Assembly (NCBI GenBank): GCA_035530135.1
Contig: DATKVJ010000155.1
Location: 35,456 to 99,455, forward strand
Direction: 5' to 3'
Origin: CAIYYX01 sp035530135
Lineage (GTDB): Bacteria > Pseudomonadota > Gammaproteobacteria > Burkholderiales > Rhodocyclaceae
Length of the DNA: 64,000 nt
Of the stretch, positions 31,083 to 39,242 are shown piece by piece. Position 1 is the first letter of the stretch. Every line of letters begins with the position of its first letter. Made by a program: the position numbers and the translations under genes. A model generated the notes under the pieces. That model saw only the letters and a list, made by a program, of their open reading frames with translations. It made no database searches and was not told where the DNA came from.

Positions 31083-32030
31083 ATGGAAACCCCGCAGAAC
31101 CAAGCCCAATGGGAACGCAGCGTCCTGGAAAAAATTGCCCTCGAAGGCCTCGTCGAGCAGCGCCGCCGCCGTCGCTGGGGCATCTTCTTCAAGCTGCTGG
31201 GCTTCATCTACCTCGGCGTGATCCTGGCCTATGTGGTCGATTGGGGCCGGCCGGCGGACAAGCTGGGCGACGGTGGTCACACCGCGCTGGTGCAACTCAA
31301 CGGGGTGATCCGAGCCAAGGGCGACGCCAGCGCCGATAGCGTCATCAGCGGCCTGCAGGCCGCCTTCGAGGACAAGGGCACGAAGGGCGTCATCCTGCGC
31401 ATCAACAGCCCGGGCGGCAGTCCGGTGCAGTCGGGCATCATCAATGACGAGATATGGCGTCTGCGCGCCCTGCATCCGAACATTCCGCTGTATGTGGTGG
31501 TCGAAGACATCTGCGCTTCCGGCGGCTATTACGTCGCCTCCGCGGCGAACAAGATCTTCGTGGACAAGGCCAGCATCGTCGGCTCGATCGGCGTGCTGAT
31601 GGACGGCTTCGGGTTTACCGGGACCATGGAGAAGCTGGGGGTCGAGCGGCGCCTGCTGACCGCCGGCAAATACAAGGGCTTTCTCGACCCGTTCTCGCCC
31701 CAGGACGCGCAGCAAAAGGCCTATGCCCAGATGATGCTCGACGACATCCACCAGCAATTCATCGATGCGGTCAGGAAGGGCCGCGGCAAGCGGCTCAAGG
31801 AGACGCCGGAGACGTTCTCCGGCCTGATGTGGACCGGCGCCAAGAGCATCGAAATGGGACTGGCCGACGGTTATGGCACGGTCGATTCGGTGGCCCGGGA
31901 CGTCATTAAGGCCGACGAGGTCCGCGATTACACGGTGAAGCAAAATCTTGCCGAGAAATTCGCCAAGCAGATCGGGGCCCAGGTGTCCGAGGGCGTGGTC
32001 AACGCGCTGACCCGGATGACACTGCGCTGA
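31083..32030 (+). CDS. sppA: Signal peptide peptidase SppA-type S49 serine protease
   Basis: 315 residues. One N-terminal membrane helix (about 38-56, IFFKLLGFIYLGVILAYVV) precedes an S49 domain. The substrate-binding strand is ILRINSPGGSPVQSG, the catalytic Ser is in CASGGYYVASAANKIF (about 141-156), and the catalytic Lys in the later AGKYKGFLDPFSP block. It degrades signal peptides or other membrane-embedded peptides. It is the short, single-domain type, about half of E. coli SppA. It ends 13 bp from the convergent maf gene. Confidence 0.92.
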   Translation: METPQNQAQWERSVLEKIALEGLVEQRRRRRWGIFFKLLGFIYLGVILAYVVDWGRPADKLGDGGHTALVQLNGVIRAKGDASADSVISGLQAAFEDKGTKGVILRINSPGGSPVQSGIINDEIWRLRALHPNIPLYVVVEDICASGGYYVASAANKIFVDKASIVGSIGVLMDGFGFTGTMEKLGVERRLLTAGKYKGFLDPFSPQDAQQKAYAQMMLDDIHQQFIDAVRKGRGKRLKETPETFSGLMWTGAKSIEMGLADGYGTVDSVARDVIKADEVRDYTVKQNLAEKFAKQIGAQVSEGVVNALTRMTLR

Positions 32031-32043
32031 GGGTAGGCCGACC

Positions 32044-32643
32044 TCAGGGCAGGGGGATTCCAGCGGCGCGCAGCATCCGGCAAAGTGCGATCAGCGGCAG
32101 GCCGACTAGGGCATTGGGGTCGTCGCCCCGCATCGATTCGATCAGCGCGATGCCCAGTCCCTCCGACTTGGCGCTGCCGGCGCAGTTGAGCGCGTCTTCG
32201 CGGTCGAGGTAGCGCCCGATCTCGGCGTCGCTGAGCTGACGGAAGCGCACCTCGGTGGGCACGCCGCACAGCTGCACCCGACCGCTGGCGCTATCGAGCA
32301 GGCACAGGCCGGTGTGGAAGATCACCGTTTGCCCGCGCATCGCCTGCAGCTGGGCGAAGGCTCTGGCGCGGGTATGGGGTTTGCCGTAGCGCTCCCCGCC
32401 GCAGTAAGCGACCTGATCGCTGCCGATGATCAGGGCGCTGGGAAAACGAACCGCCACCGCCTGTGCCTTCTCCTGCGCCAGCCTCTCGGCGGTCGCGGTG
32501 GGAGCCTCCCCAGGCAGGACGGTCTCGTCCACCTCGGGCGCGGCCGTCGCGAAGGGCAGTTGCAGCCGTCCGAGCAGCTCGCGCCGGAACGGCGAGGTCG
32601 AGGCGAGCACGAGGCTCGGGGCGGGGGCTGTCAGCAGATTCAT
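32044..32643 (-). CDS. maf: Maf-like nucleotide pyrophosphatase (YceF type)
   Basis: 199 residues. The Maf N-terminal signature LASTSPFRRELLGRL is followed by APEVDETVLPGE and IGSDQVAYCGGERYGKP. Maf/YceF proteins hydrolyse noncanonical nucleotides such as m7GTP, guarding the nucleotide pool. Location next to yceD-rpmF-plsX matches the E. coli yceF-yceD context, which favours the YceF type. It is divergent from yceD across a 47-bp gap. Confidence 0.92.
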   Translation of the reverse strand: MNLLTAPAPSLVLASTSPFRRELLGRLQLPFATAAPEVDETVLPGEAPTATAERLAQEKAQAVAVRFPSALIIGSDQVAYCGGERYGKPHTRARAFAQLQAMRGQTVIFHTGLCLLDSASGRVQLCGVPTEVRFRQLSDAEIGRYLDREDALNCAGSAKSEGLGIALIESMRGDDPNALVGLPLIALCRMLRAAGIPLP

Positions 32644-32690
32644 GGCGTGGCTTTGACTGGAAAAGGGAAAAATAATATCATTAGCGGTTT

Positions 32691-33197
32691 ATGTCGCGAC
32701 AGGGAATGAGGCAGATCGCAGGTATTGCCGTCGACAGCCTCGCATTTGCGCGCGAAGGACGGCACCTGATCGGGGAATTGGCCGTGAATGAGTTGCCGCG
32801 CCTCGCCGATGCGCTGGCAGACGACGATGCCGGGGCGTTGGCTTGCGATGTGAGCGGTGGACGCAACGAAGCGGGAAAGTTGTATCTGCGACTCATGATC
32901 ACGGGCGAACTGCGCTTGAGGTGTCAACGTTGTCTTGAAGCGATGTCGTTTCCGCTGGCGATCGACAGCCGCGTGCTGCTGGTGCCGCCGGGTGCGCCAT
33001 GGCCCGACGAGACGCTCGAGGACGACAGCGCCGACGCGATCGACGCCCTGGACCAGCAGTCCGTTGCCGAACTGGTCGAGGAAGAGTTGTTGCTGGCCCT
33101 GCCGGTCGCGCCGCGCCATGATGCCTGTGGCCTGCCCGGCGGCGAACGGAACGACGGCGCTGCTTCGCCGTTCGCGGTGCTGGCAAAGCTGAAGTAG
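32691..33197 (+). CDS. yceD: YceD / DUF177 family protein (large ribosomal RNA accumulation)
   Basis: 168 residues. Family block LRCQRCLEAMSFPLAID (two Cys, about 77-80) and the acidic DALDQQSVAELVEEELLLALPV are clear. In E. coli YceD is needed for normal 23S rRNA amounts. It is just upstream of rpmF, the gene for L32, as in most bacteria. A second ATG at 32706 is possible; I kept the first because it is the one that gives the longer conserved start, though the evidence is weak. Confidence 0.9.
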   Translation: MSRQGMRQIAGIAVDSLAFAREGRHLIGELAVNELPRLADALADDDAGALACDVSGGRNEAGKLYLRLMITGELRLRCQRCLEAMSFPLAIDSRVLLVPPGAPWPDETLEDDSADAIDALDQQSVAELVEEELLLALPVAPRHDACGLPGGERNDGAASPFAVLAKLK

Positions 33198-33240
33198 CGA
33201 ATCTGAAGCGATATCGAACGATTATTGAAGGAGCATCAAA

Positions 33241-33420
33241 ATGGCTGTCCAGCAGAACAAGAAATCCCCCTCCAAGCGCGGCATGCGTCGCGCCCACGAT
33301 TTCCTCGTTGCGCCGCCGCTGGCGGTCGAGCCGACCACGGGCGAAGTGCATCTGCGGCATCACATCAGCCCCAGCGGCTACTATCGCGGCAAGAAGGTGC
33401 TCGCGACCAAGGGCGAGTAA
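33241..33420 (+). CDS. rpmF: 50S ribosomal protein L32
   Basis: 59 residues beginning MAVQQNKKSPSKRGMRRAHD, a perfect L32 start, and ending YRGKKVLATKGE. L32 is a small basic protein of the large ribosomal subunit. A GAAGGAG site lies 6 bp before the ATG. Unlike some L32 paralogues it lacks the Cys zinc ribbon. It lies between yceD and plsX, the conserved position. Confidence 0.97.
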   Translation: MAVQQNKKSPSKRGMRRAHDFLVAPPLAVEPTTGEVHLRHHISPSGYYRGKKVLATKGE

Positions 33421-33436
33421 TTTCGCCTGCGGCGGA

Positions 33437-33471
33437 GTGAGGCGCTGCGCTTCGACTCATCTCCGCCTCAC
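33437..33471 (+). other. Hairpin between rpmF and plsX
   Basis: GTGAGGCG (33437-33444) pairs with CGCCTCAC (33464-33471) across a 19-nt loop. It has no T run, so it could slow RNase degradation or attenuate transcription between rpmF and plsX rather than terminate. Evidence is the inverted repeat alone. Confidence 0.35.
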
Positions 33472-33494
33472 CCCGTTTCAGTCCCCACCCTCCG

Positions 33495-34508
33495 ATGGCG
33501 GTTACCCTCGCAATCGACTGCATGGGCGGCGACCATGGCCCCGCGGTCACGGTCCCGGCCGCGCTCGATTTCCTGCGTCGCGATCCAGACTGCTCGGTCA
33601 TCCTGGTCGGCCGGCAGGAGGTATTGCAGCCTCTGCTCGGCAAAGCTCAGGCGGGGTTCGGGGAGCGGCTGCGCCTTACCCACGCCAGCGAAACGGTGGC
33701 GATGGATGAACCGATTGCCTCCGCCTTGCGCATCAAGAAAGATTCCTCGATGCGCGTCGCCGCCGAACTGGTCAAGAACGGCGAGGCCCAGGCGGCGGTG
33801 TCCGCCGGCAACACCGCGGCGCTGATGGCGATCTCCCGTTTCGTCCTGAAGACCCTGCCCGGCATCGAACGGCCGGCGATCGCCAGCATCGTCCCGACGC
33901 TCAATCGCTACACCTACCTGCTGGACCTCGGCGCCAACGTCGATTGTCAGCCTGAGCATCTGCTGCAGTTTGCTATCATGGGCGCTATGCTTTTCTCCGC
34001 ACTGGAACACAAGGAACGGCCCAGCGTCGGTCTGCTCAATATCGGCGAAGAGGCGATCAAGGGCAACGAGGCGGTCAAGCGCGCCGGTGAATTGCTGAAG
34101 GACAGCGGCCTCAATTTCTATGGCAATGTCGAGGGCGACGACATCTACAAGGGCACGGTCGACGTGGTCGTCTGCGACGGCTTCGTCGGCAACGTCGCGC
34201 TCAAGGCCTCTGAAGGCCTGGCGCACATGATCAGCGCGGCGCTGCGCGAGGAATTCAAGCGGAATCTGCTGACCCGCCTGGCGGCATTGGTGGCGCTGCC
34301 GGTGCTCAATTCCTTCAAGCGCCGCTTCGATCCCCGCCGCTACAACGGCGGCAGCCTGCTTGGCCTCAAGGGCATCGTGGTCAAGAGCCACGGCTCGGCC
34401 GACGCGCTGGCGTTTTTCTGCGCCCTGGAACGCGCCGCGGAGGCCGCCCGCAACAAGCTGCCCGAACGCATCGCCGCCCGCATGGCGCAACTGACGGCCC
34501 CGACATGA
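33495..34508 (+). CDS. plsX: Phosphate acyltransferase PlsX
   Basis: 337 residues. PlsX converts acyl-ACP to acyl-phosphate for phospholipid synthesis. Conserved text: TLAIDCMGGDHGP at the start, AVSAGNTAALMA, LLDLGANVDC, SVGLLNIGEEAIKGNE and VVCDGFVGNVALKASEG. The stop overlaps the ATG of fabH (ATGA), and the order plsX-fabH-fabD-fabG-acpP-fabF follows, so the genes are one fatty-acid and phospholipid operon. Confidence 0.97.
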   Translation: MAVTLAIDCMGGDHGPAVTVPAALDFLRRDPDCSVILVGRQEVLQPLLGKAQAGFGERLRLTHASETVAMDEPIASALRIKKDSSMRVAAELVKNGEAQAAVSAGNTAALMAISRFVLKTLPGIERPAIASIVPTLNRYTYLLDLGANVDCQPEHLLQFAIMGAMLFSALEHKERPSVGLLNIGEEAIKGNEAVKRAGELLKDSGLNFYGNVEGDDIYKGTVDVVVCDGFVGNVALKASEGLAHMISAALREEFKRNLLTRLAALVALPVLNSFKRRFDPRRYNGGSLLGLKGIVVKSHGSADALAFFCALERAAEAARNKLPERIAARMAQLTAPT

Positions 34509-35485
34509 CAATTCTTTCCCGCATCATCGGCACCGGCAGCTATCTGCCTGGCGCGCCGGTCAGCAACGATCAACTGGTGGCCGATCTGGCTGCGCGCGGC
34601 GTCGCTACCTCGGACGAATGGATCACCGAGCGCACCGGCATCCGCGCCCGTCACCTGGCGCCCGAGGGCGTCACCTGCAGCGATCTGGCGCTGGAGGCCA
34701 GCCGGCGTGCGCTCGCTGCGGCCGGCAAGGCACCAGACGACATCGACCTGATCATCCTCGCCACCTCGACGCCGGACATGGTCTTCCCCAGCGCGGCTGC
34801 GCTGCTCCAGGACAAACTCGGGATCAGGAATGGCGCCGCGGCTTTCGACGTCCAGGCGGTGTGCAGCGGTTTCATCTATGCTTTGGCGATCGCCGAGAAA
34901 TTTATCCGCTCGGGCTCCCACCGCCGCGCCCTGGTGGTCGGCGCCGAGGTGTTTTCGCGCATCCTCGACTGGAACGACCGCGGCACCTGCGTGCTGTTCG
35001 GCGACGGCGCCGGCGCGGTGGTACTGGAAGCCAGCGACACCCCTGGAGTTCTGTCCACAGCTCTGCACGCCGACGGCAGCTACAACGCCATCCTCTCGGT
35101 GCCCGGACAGGTCTGCGGCGGCCGGGTGATCGGCACGCCCTTCCTGCAGATGGAGGGCCAGGCGGTGTTCAAATTCGCGGTCAGGGTACTGCACGAGGTC
35201 GCGAACGAGGTTCTGGCGCAGGCCGGCATGACGATAGATCAGGTCGATTGGCTGATTCCCCACCAGGCCAACATCCGCATTCTCCATTCAACCGCCAAGA
35301 AACTCGGATTGCCGGCCGAGCGCGTCATCATCACCGTCGAGCGCCACGGCAATACCTCGGCCGCTTCTATCCCGCTCGCCCTCGACGAGGCGGTGCGCAG
35401 CGGCAGGATCCGTCCGGGCGACACGCTGCTGCTCGAAGGCGTCGGCGGCGGTTTCACCTGGGGCGCGGTGCTGCTCAAGTTCTGA
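34505..35485 (+). CDS. fabH: 3-oxoacyl-ACP synthase III FabH
   Basis: 326 residues. FabH condenses acetyl-CoA with malonyl-ACP to start fatty acid synthesis. The catalytic triad is visible: Cys in VQAVCSGFIYAL (about 119), His in LIPHQANIRI and Asn in ERHGNTSAASIP. N-terminal GTGSYLPGAPVSN and ERTGIRARH are typical. The start overlaps the plsX stop by 4 bp. Confidence 0.97.
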   Translation: MTILSRIIGTGSYLPGAPVSNDQLVADLAARGVATSDEWITERTGIRARHLAPEGVTCSDLALEASRRALAAAGKAPDDIDLIILATSTPDMVFPSAAALLQDKLGIRNGAAAFDVQAVCSGFIYALAIAEKFIRSGSHRRALVVGAEVFSRILDWNDRGTCVLFGDGAGAVVLEASDTPGVLSTALHADGSYNAILSVPGQVCGGRVIGTPFLQMEGQAVFKFAVRVLHEVANEVLAQAGMTIDQVDWLIPHQANIRILHSTAKKLGLPAERVIITVERHGNTSAASIPLALDEAVRSGRIRPGDTLLLEGVGGGFTWGAVLLKF

Positions 35486-35501
35486 GCGCAGGGAGTTCGC
35501 T

Positions 35502-36434
35502 ATGAAATTTGCACTGGTATTTCCCGGGCAGGGCTCGCAGTCGCTCGGCATGATGGATGCCTATGGCGACCACGAGGTGCTGCGCGAAACCTTCGCCGAG
35601 GCCTCCGCCGCGCTCGGCCGCGACCTCTGGCAACTGGCCAGCGAGGGCCCGGCCGAGGCGCAGAACCAGACCATCAACACCCAGCCGCTGATGCTCACCG
35701 CCGGCGTCGCCGTGTATCGCCTCTGGCGGACCCTGGGTGGCCCCGAGCCGGCACTGGTCGCCGGCCACAGCCTCGGCGAATATTCGGCGCTGGTGGCGGC
35801 GGGCGTGCTGGACTTCAAGGATGCCGTGCCGCTGGTCGAACTGCGCGCCCGGGCGATGCAGGAGGCGGTGCCGGCCGGCGAGGGGGCGATGGCGGCGATT
35901 CTCGGCCTGGACGCCGGCCAGGTCAAGGCCGCCTGCGCCGAGAGCGGCGAGGGGCAGGTGGTCGAGGCGGTGAATTTCAACGCCCCCGAACAGATCGTCA
36001 TCGCCGGCCACGCCGCGGCGATCGAACGCGCGGCCGCCGCCTGCAAGGCCAGGGGCGCCAAGCGCGCGCTGCTCCTGCCGGTTTCCGCTCCCTTCCATTG
36101 CTCGCTGATGCAGCCGGCGGCGGAACGATTGCGGAAGCGGCTGTCCGAGCTGGATTTCTCGGCGCCCAGGATTGCACTGGTGAACAACGTCGACGCCGCC
36201 TGTCTCACCGATCCGGCGGCGATCAAGGATGCCCTGGTGCGCCAGGCAGCGTCGCCGGTGCGCTGGGTCGAAACGATGCGGTTGCTGGCGGCGCAAGGCG
36301 CCAGTCACGTCTACGAGTGCGGTCCAGGCAAGGTGCTGGCTGGGCTCGTCAAGCGCTGCGCCGACGGCTTGGTCGGCGGGGCGATGGCCGATCTCGTCGG
36401 TATTGAGGCGGCGCTCGCCGCGGTCAAGGGATAA
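35502..36434 (+). CDS. fabD: Malonyl-CoA:ACP transacylase FabD
   Basis: 310 residues. FabD moves malonyl groups from CoA to ACP. The nucleophile Ser is in AGHSLGEYSALVAAG (about 92), the N-terminal FPGQGSQSLGM loop and the His in SAPFHCSLM complete the active site. It lies between fabH (16-bp gap) and fabG (10-bp gap), with an AGGGAG site upstream. Confidence 0.97.
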   Translation: MKFALVFPGQGSQSLGMMDAYGDHEVLRETFAEASAALGRDLWQLASEGPAEAQNQTINTQPLMLTAGVAVYRLWRTLGGPEPALVAGHSLGEYSALVAAGVLDFKDAVPLVELRARAMQEAVPAGEGAMAAILGLDAGQVKAACAESGEGQVVEAVNFNAPEQIVIAGHAAAIERAAAACKARGAKRALLLPVSAPFHCSLMQPAAERLRKRLSELDFSAPRIALVNNVDAACLTDPAAIKDALVRQAASPVRWVETMRLLAAQGASHVYECGPGKVLAGLVKRCADGLVGGAMADLVGIEAALAAVKG

Positions 36435-36444
36435 GGAGCTGGTC

Positions 36445-37209
36445 ATGGTGGAAGAGACGCAACGGGGTCCGCTGGCGGGGCAGGTCGCGCTGGTCACCGG
36501 CGCTTCACGCGGCATCGGCCGCGCCATTGCGTTGGAACTGGGCGGCCAGGGCGCAACCGTGGTCGGTACCGCGACCACCGAGGGCGGTGCCGCCGCCATC
36601 CAGGCAGCGCTGGATGCTGCCGGCTGCAAGGGTTGGGGTGCAGCGCTCGACGTCACCGACGCCGGTGCCTGTGAGGCCCTGCTGGCGGAGATCGAGAAGC
36701 GGTACGGCGCCGTCGCGATCCTGGTGAATAACGCCGGCATCACCCGCGACAACCTCGCCATGCGCATGAAGGACGAGGAGTGGAACGATGTCATCGGCAC
36801 CAATCTCACCGCCGTCTTCCGGCTCTCCCGGCGGGTGATGCGCGGCATGATGAAGGTGCGTCACGGCCGCATCATCAACATCACCTCGGTGGTCGGCAGT
36901 TCGGGCAATCCGGGCCAGGCCAACTACGCCGCCGCCAAGGCCGGCGTCGCCGGCCTGACGCGGGCGCTGGCCCAAGAACTGGGCAGCCGCAACATCACCG
37001 TCAACTGCGTCGCTCCGGGCTTCATCGACACCGACATGACCAAGTCGCTGCCCGAGGTCCAGCGCGCAGCCTTACTCGCCAAGATCCCCCTCGGCAGGCT
37101 CGGCGAGGCCGCTGAAATCGCTGCCGCCGTGGTCTTCCTCGCCGGCCCGGGATCCAGCTATATCACTGGTTCCGTGCTGCACGTCAATGGCGGAATGTAC
37201 ATGAGTTGA
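36445..37209 (+). CDS. fabG: 3-oxoacyl-ACP reductase FabG
   Basis: 254 residues from the ATG at 36445 (AAGGAG site upstream). Short-chain dehydrogenase: NADPH motif TGASRGIGRAIA, NNAG at about 96, catalytic Ser in ITSVVGSSG, and Tyr/Lys in NYAAAKAGV. It reduces 3-oxoacyl-ACP in fatty acid elongation. It has a slightly longer N-terminus than E. coli FabG. The C-terminal GSVLHVNGGMYMS is the classic end. Confidence 0.97.
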   Translation: MVEETQRGPLAGQVALVTGASRGIGRAIALELGGQGATVVGTATTEGGAAAIQAALDAAGCKGWGAALDVTDAGACEALLAEIEKRYGAVAILVNNAGITRDNLAMRMKDEEWNDVIGTNLTAVFRLSRRVMRGMMKVRHGRIINITSVVGSSGNPGQANYAAAKAGVAGLTRALAQELGSRNITVNCVAPGFIDTDMTKSLPEVQRAALLAKIPLGRLGEAAEIAAAVVFLAGPGSSYITGSVLHVNGGMYMS

Positions 37210-37232
37210 TTCGGGCCTCGTGGGTGCGTTTC

Positions 37233-37241
37233 TGTTAAAAT
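37233..37241 (+). promoter_or_regulatory. Extended -10 promoter for acpP
   Basis: TGTTAAAAT provides a TGn extension and TAAAAT hexamer at 37236-37241. It lies about 48 bp before the acpP ATG. A TTGATT upstream is 24 bp away, too far for a -35, so the extended -10 probably drives this promoter, allowing acpP to be expressed above the rest of the operon. Confidence 0.5.
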
Positions 37242-37288
37242 GCCGAAGTTTTTGTCACTACAGCCGATAACCAGGGAAGGAGCAACAC

Positions 37289-37528
37289 ATGGAGAACATC
37301 GAACAACGCGTCAAGAAAATCGTTGCCGAGCAGTTGGGCGTCAATGAGTCTGAGATCAAGAGCGATTCCTCCTTCGTCGATGACCTCGGTGCCGACTCGC
37401 TCGACACCGTCGAACTGGTGATGGCTCTCGAAGAGGAATTCGAGTGTGAGATTCCGGACGAGGATGCCGAGAAGATCACCAGCGTGCAGCAGGCGATCGA
37501 CTACGTCAGCGCCCACGTCAAGAAATAA
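37289..37528 (+). CDS. acpP: Acyl carrier protein
   Basis: 79 residues, strongly acidic. The phosphopantetheine attachment Ser is in DDLGADSLDTVELVMALEE. ACP carries growing acyl chains for the fatty acid enzymes encoded around it; AcpS, encoded at 51207, loads it. AAGGAG precedes the ATG. High conservation makes this secure. Confidence 0.98.
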   Translation: MENIEQRVKKIVAEQLGVNESEIKSDSSFVDDLGADSLDTVELVMALEEEFECEIPDEDAEKITSVQQAIDYVSAHVKK

Positions 37529-37551
37529 TTTACGCAACCTGGGAGTCCAAC

Positions 37552-38790
37552 TTGTCGCGTCGCAGAGTCGTCGTCACCGGCCTGGGGATCATTTCTCCGG
37601 TCGGCAATACGGTCCTTGAAGCCTGGGAAAATATCCTCGCCGGGCGTTCCGGCATCGGTCCGATCACGCGTTTTGACGCCTCGGCTTTCAGCGCGAGAAT
37701 CGCCGGCGAGGTCAAGAACTTCGACGTGACGGCCTACCTCTCCGCGAAGGAGGCGCGCCGCATGGATACCTTCATCCATTACGGTATGGCGGCTGGAATC
37801 CAGGCGTTCAAGGATTCGGGCCTCGAGGTCAGGCCCGAGAACGCCGAGCGCTTCGGCGTCAATATCGGTGCCGGCATCGGCGGCCTGGCCTTGATCGAAG
37901 AGACGCACAATGATTTTCTCGCGCAGGGGGCGCGCAAGATCTCGCCCTTTTTCATTCCCGGCACGATCATCAACATGATCGCCGGCAACCTGTCGATCAT
38001 GTTTGGGCTGAAGGGTCCGAATCTGGCAATGGTCACCGCCTGTACCACGGCGACGCATTGCATCGGCGAATCCGCGCGGATCATCGAGTACGGCGACGCC
38101 GACGTGATGGTCTGCGGCGGCGCCGAGTCTTCGGTGACGCCCCTGGCGATCGGCGGTTTTGCTTCTGCGAGGGCGCTATCCACCCGCAACGATGATCCGG
38201 CCACCGCCAGCCGGCCCTGGGACAAGGACAGGGACGGCTTCGTGCTCGGGGAGGGCGCCGGCGTCATGGTGCTCGAGGAATACCAGCACGCCAGGGCGCG
38301 CGGTGCCAGAATTTACGCCGAGGTCGCCGGCTACGGCATGAGCGCGGACGCCCACCATATGACCGCGCCGGCCGCCGACGGCGACGGTGCCCGGCGTTGC
38401 ATGATCAATGCACTGAAGAACGGCGGCATCAATCTCGACGAGGTCGATTACGTCAATGCCCACGGCACCTCGACGCCGCTGGGCGACCTGGCTGAAACCG
38501 TCGCGGTCAAGCGCTGCTTCGGCGATCACGCCAAGGCGTTGGTGGTGAACTCGACCAAGTCGATGACCGGTCATCTGCTCGGCGCCGCCGGCGGGGTCGA
38601 GGCCATTTTCTCGACGCTGGCGCTGCATCACCAGGTGTCGCCGCCGACCATCAACATCTTCAACCAGGATGAGGCGTGCGATCTCGACTATTGCGCCAAC
38701 AGCGCGCGCCATATGGAAATCCGGGTCGCACTCTCCAACTCCTTCGGCTTCGGCGGCACCAACGGCACCCTGGCCCTGCGCCGGGTGTAG
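37552..38790 (+). CDS. fabF: 3-oxoacyl-ACP synthase II FabF
   Basis: 412 residues starting at a TTG (37552) with GGGAG upstream; the N-terminal SRRRVVVTGLGIISPVG fits the family start. FabF elongates acyl-ACP and is important for unsaturated chains. Catalytic Cys is in VTACTTATHCIGE (about 164), His in AHGTSTPLGD and His in STKSMTGHLLGAAGG. It closes the fab operon, followed by a small YgfX-like gene 14 bp later. Confidence 0.97.
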   Translation: MSRRRVVVTGLGIISPVGNTVLEAWENILAGRSGIGPITRFDASAFSARIAGEVKNFDVTAYLSAKEARRMDTFIHYGMAAGIQAFKDSGLEVRPENAERFGVNIGAGIGGLALIEETHNDFLAQGARKISPFFIPGTIINMIAGNLSIMFGLKGPNLAMVTACTTATHCIGESARIIEYGDADVMVCGGAESSVTPLAIGGFASARALSTRNDDPATASRPWDKDRDGFVLGEGAGVMVLEEYQHARARGARIYAEVAGYGMSADAHHMTAPAADGDGARRCMINALKNGGINLDEVDYVNAHGTSTPLGDLAETVAVKRCFGDHAKALVVNSTKSMTGHLLGAAGGVEAIFSTLALHHQVSPPTINIFNQDEACDLDYCANSARHMEIRVALSNSFGFGGTNGTLALRRV

Positions 38791-38804
38791 CGCCCGGGGG
38801 CAGC

Positions 38805-39236
38805 ATGCAGCTGCCGCTCACACTCCCCCTGCGCCGGTCGCGGCGCCTGACCATCATGCTGGCCGTCGCGCACGCGCTGGCGGCTGCTACGGCCCTCTCC
38901 CTGTCCCTGCCCTGGGGGCTCAAGATCGTCCTGCTGGCGGCGATTATCGCGTCTGCTTGGCTCAGTCTGGTTCGGCTGACCGGTCCAAACAGAATCTGTC
39001 GCCTGACCCTGAGGGACGACGGCCGACTGGAGTTCGCACGCGTCGATGGTTCTTGCGGCGAGGCCCGCTTGCATCCGCAAACGACGGTCACGGCGTTCCT
39101 GTGCGTGCTGCTGCTGCGGGCTCAGGCTAGGGTCGAGGCGCTGGTACTCTTGCCCGATGCGCTGGCTGCAGAGGACTTCCGCCTGCTCCGGCTCTGGCTG
39201 CGCTGGCGCGCCGCGAGGAGCGACCTGGACTTGTAG
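38805..39236 (+). CDS. YgfX-like small membrane protein
   Basis: 143 residues from the ATG at 38805. Two adjacent membrane helices near the N-terminus (about 17-53, LTIMLAVAHALAAATALSL then IVLLAAIIASAWLSLV) precede a beta-rich cytoplasmic part (CRLTLRDDGRLEFAR, LRLWLRWRAARS). This is the layout of YgfX/CptA, described in E. coli as an inhibitor of division and partner of SdhE, though no sdhE is adjacent here. It follows fabF by 14 bp and converges on nadB (6-bp gap). Family call is moderate. Confidence 0.65.
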   Translation: MQLPLTLPLRRSRRLTIMLAVAHALAAATALSLSLPWGLKIVLLAAIIASAWLSLVRLTGPNRICRLTLRDDGRLEFARVDGSCGEARLHPQTTVTAFLCVLLLRAQARVEALVLLPDALAAEDFRLLRLWLRWRAARSDLDL

Positions 39237-39242
39237 GCCGGC

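Noticed and set aside
37206..37241. TTGATT as -35 with TAAAAT as -10 for acpP
   Set aside because: The spacer is 24 bp. The extended TGT before TAAAAT explains the promoter better.
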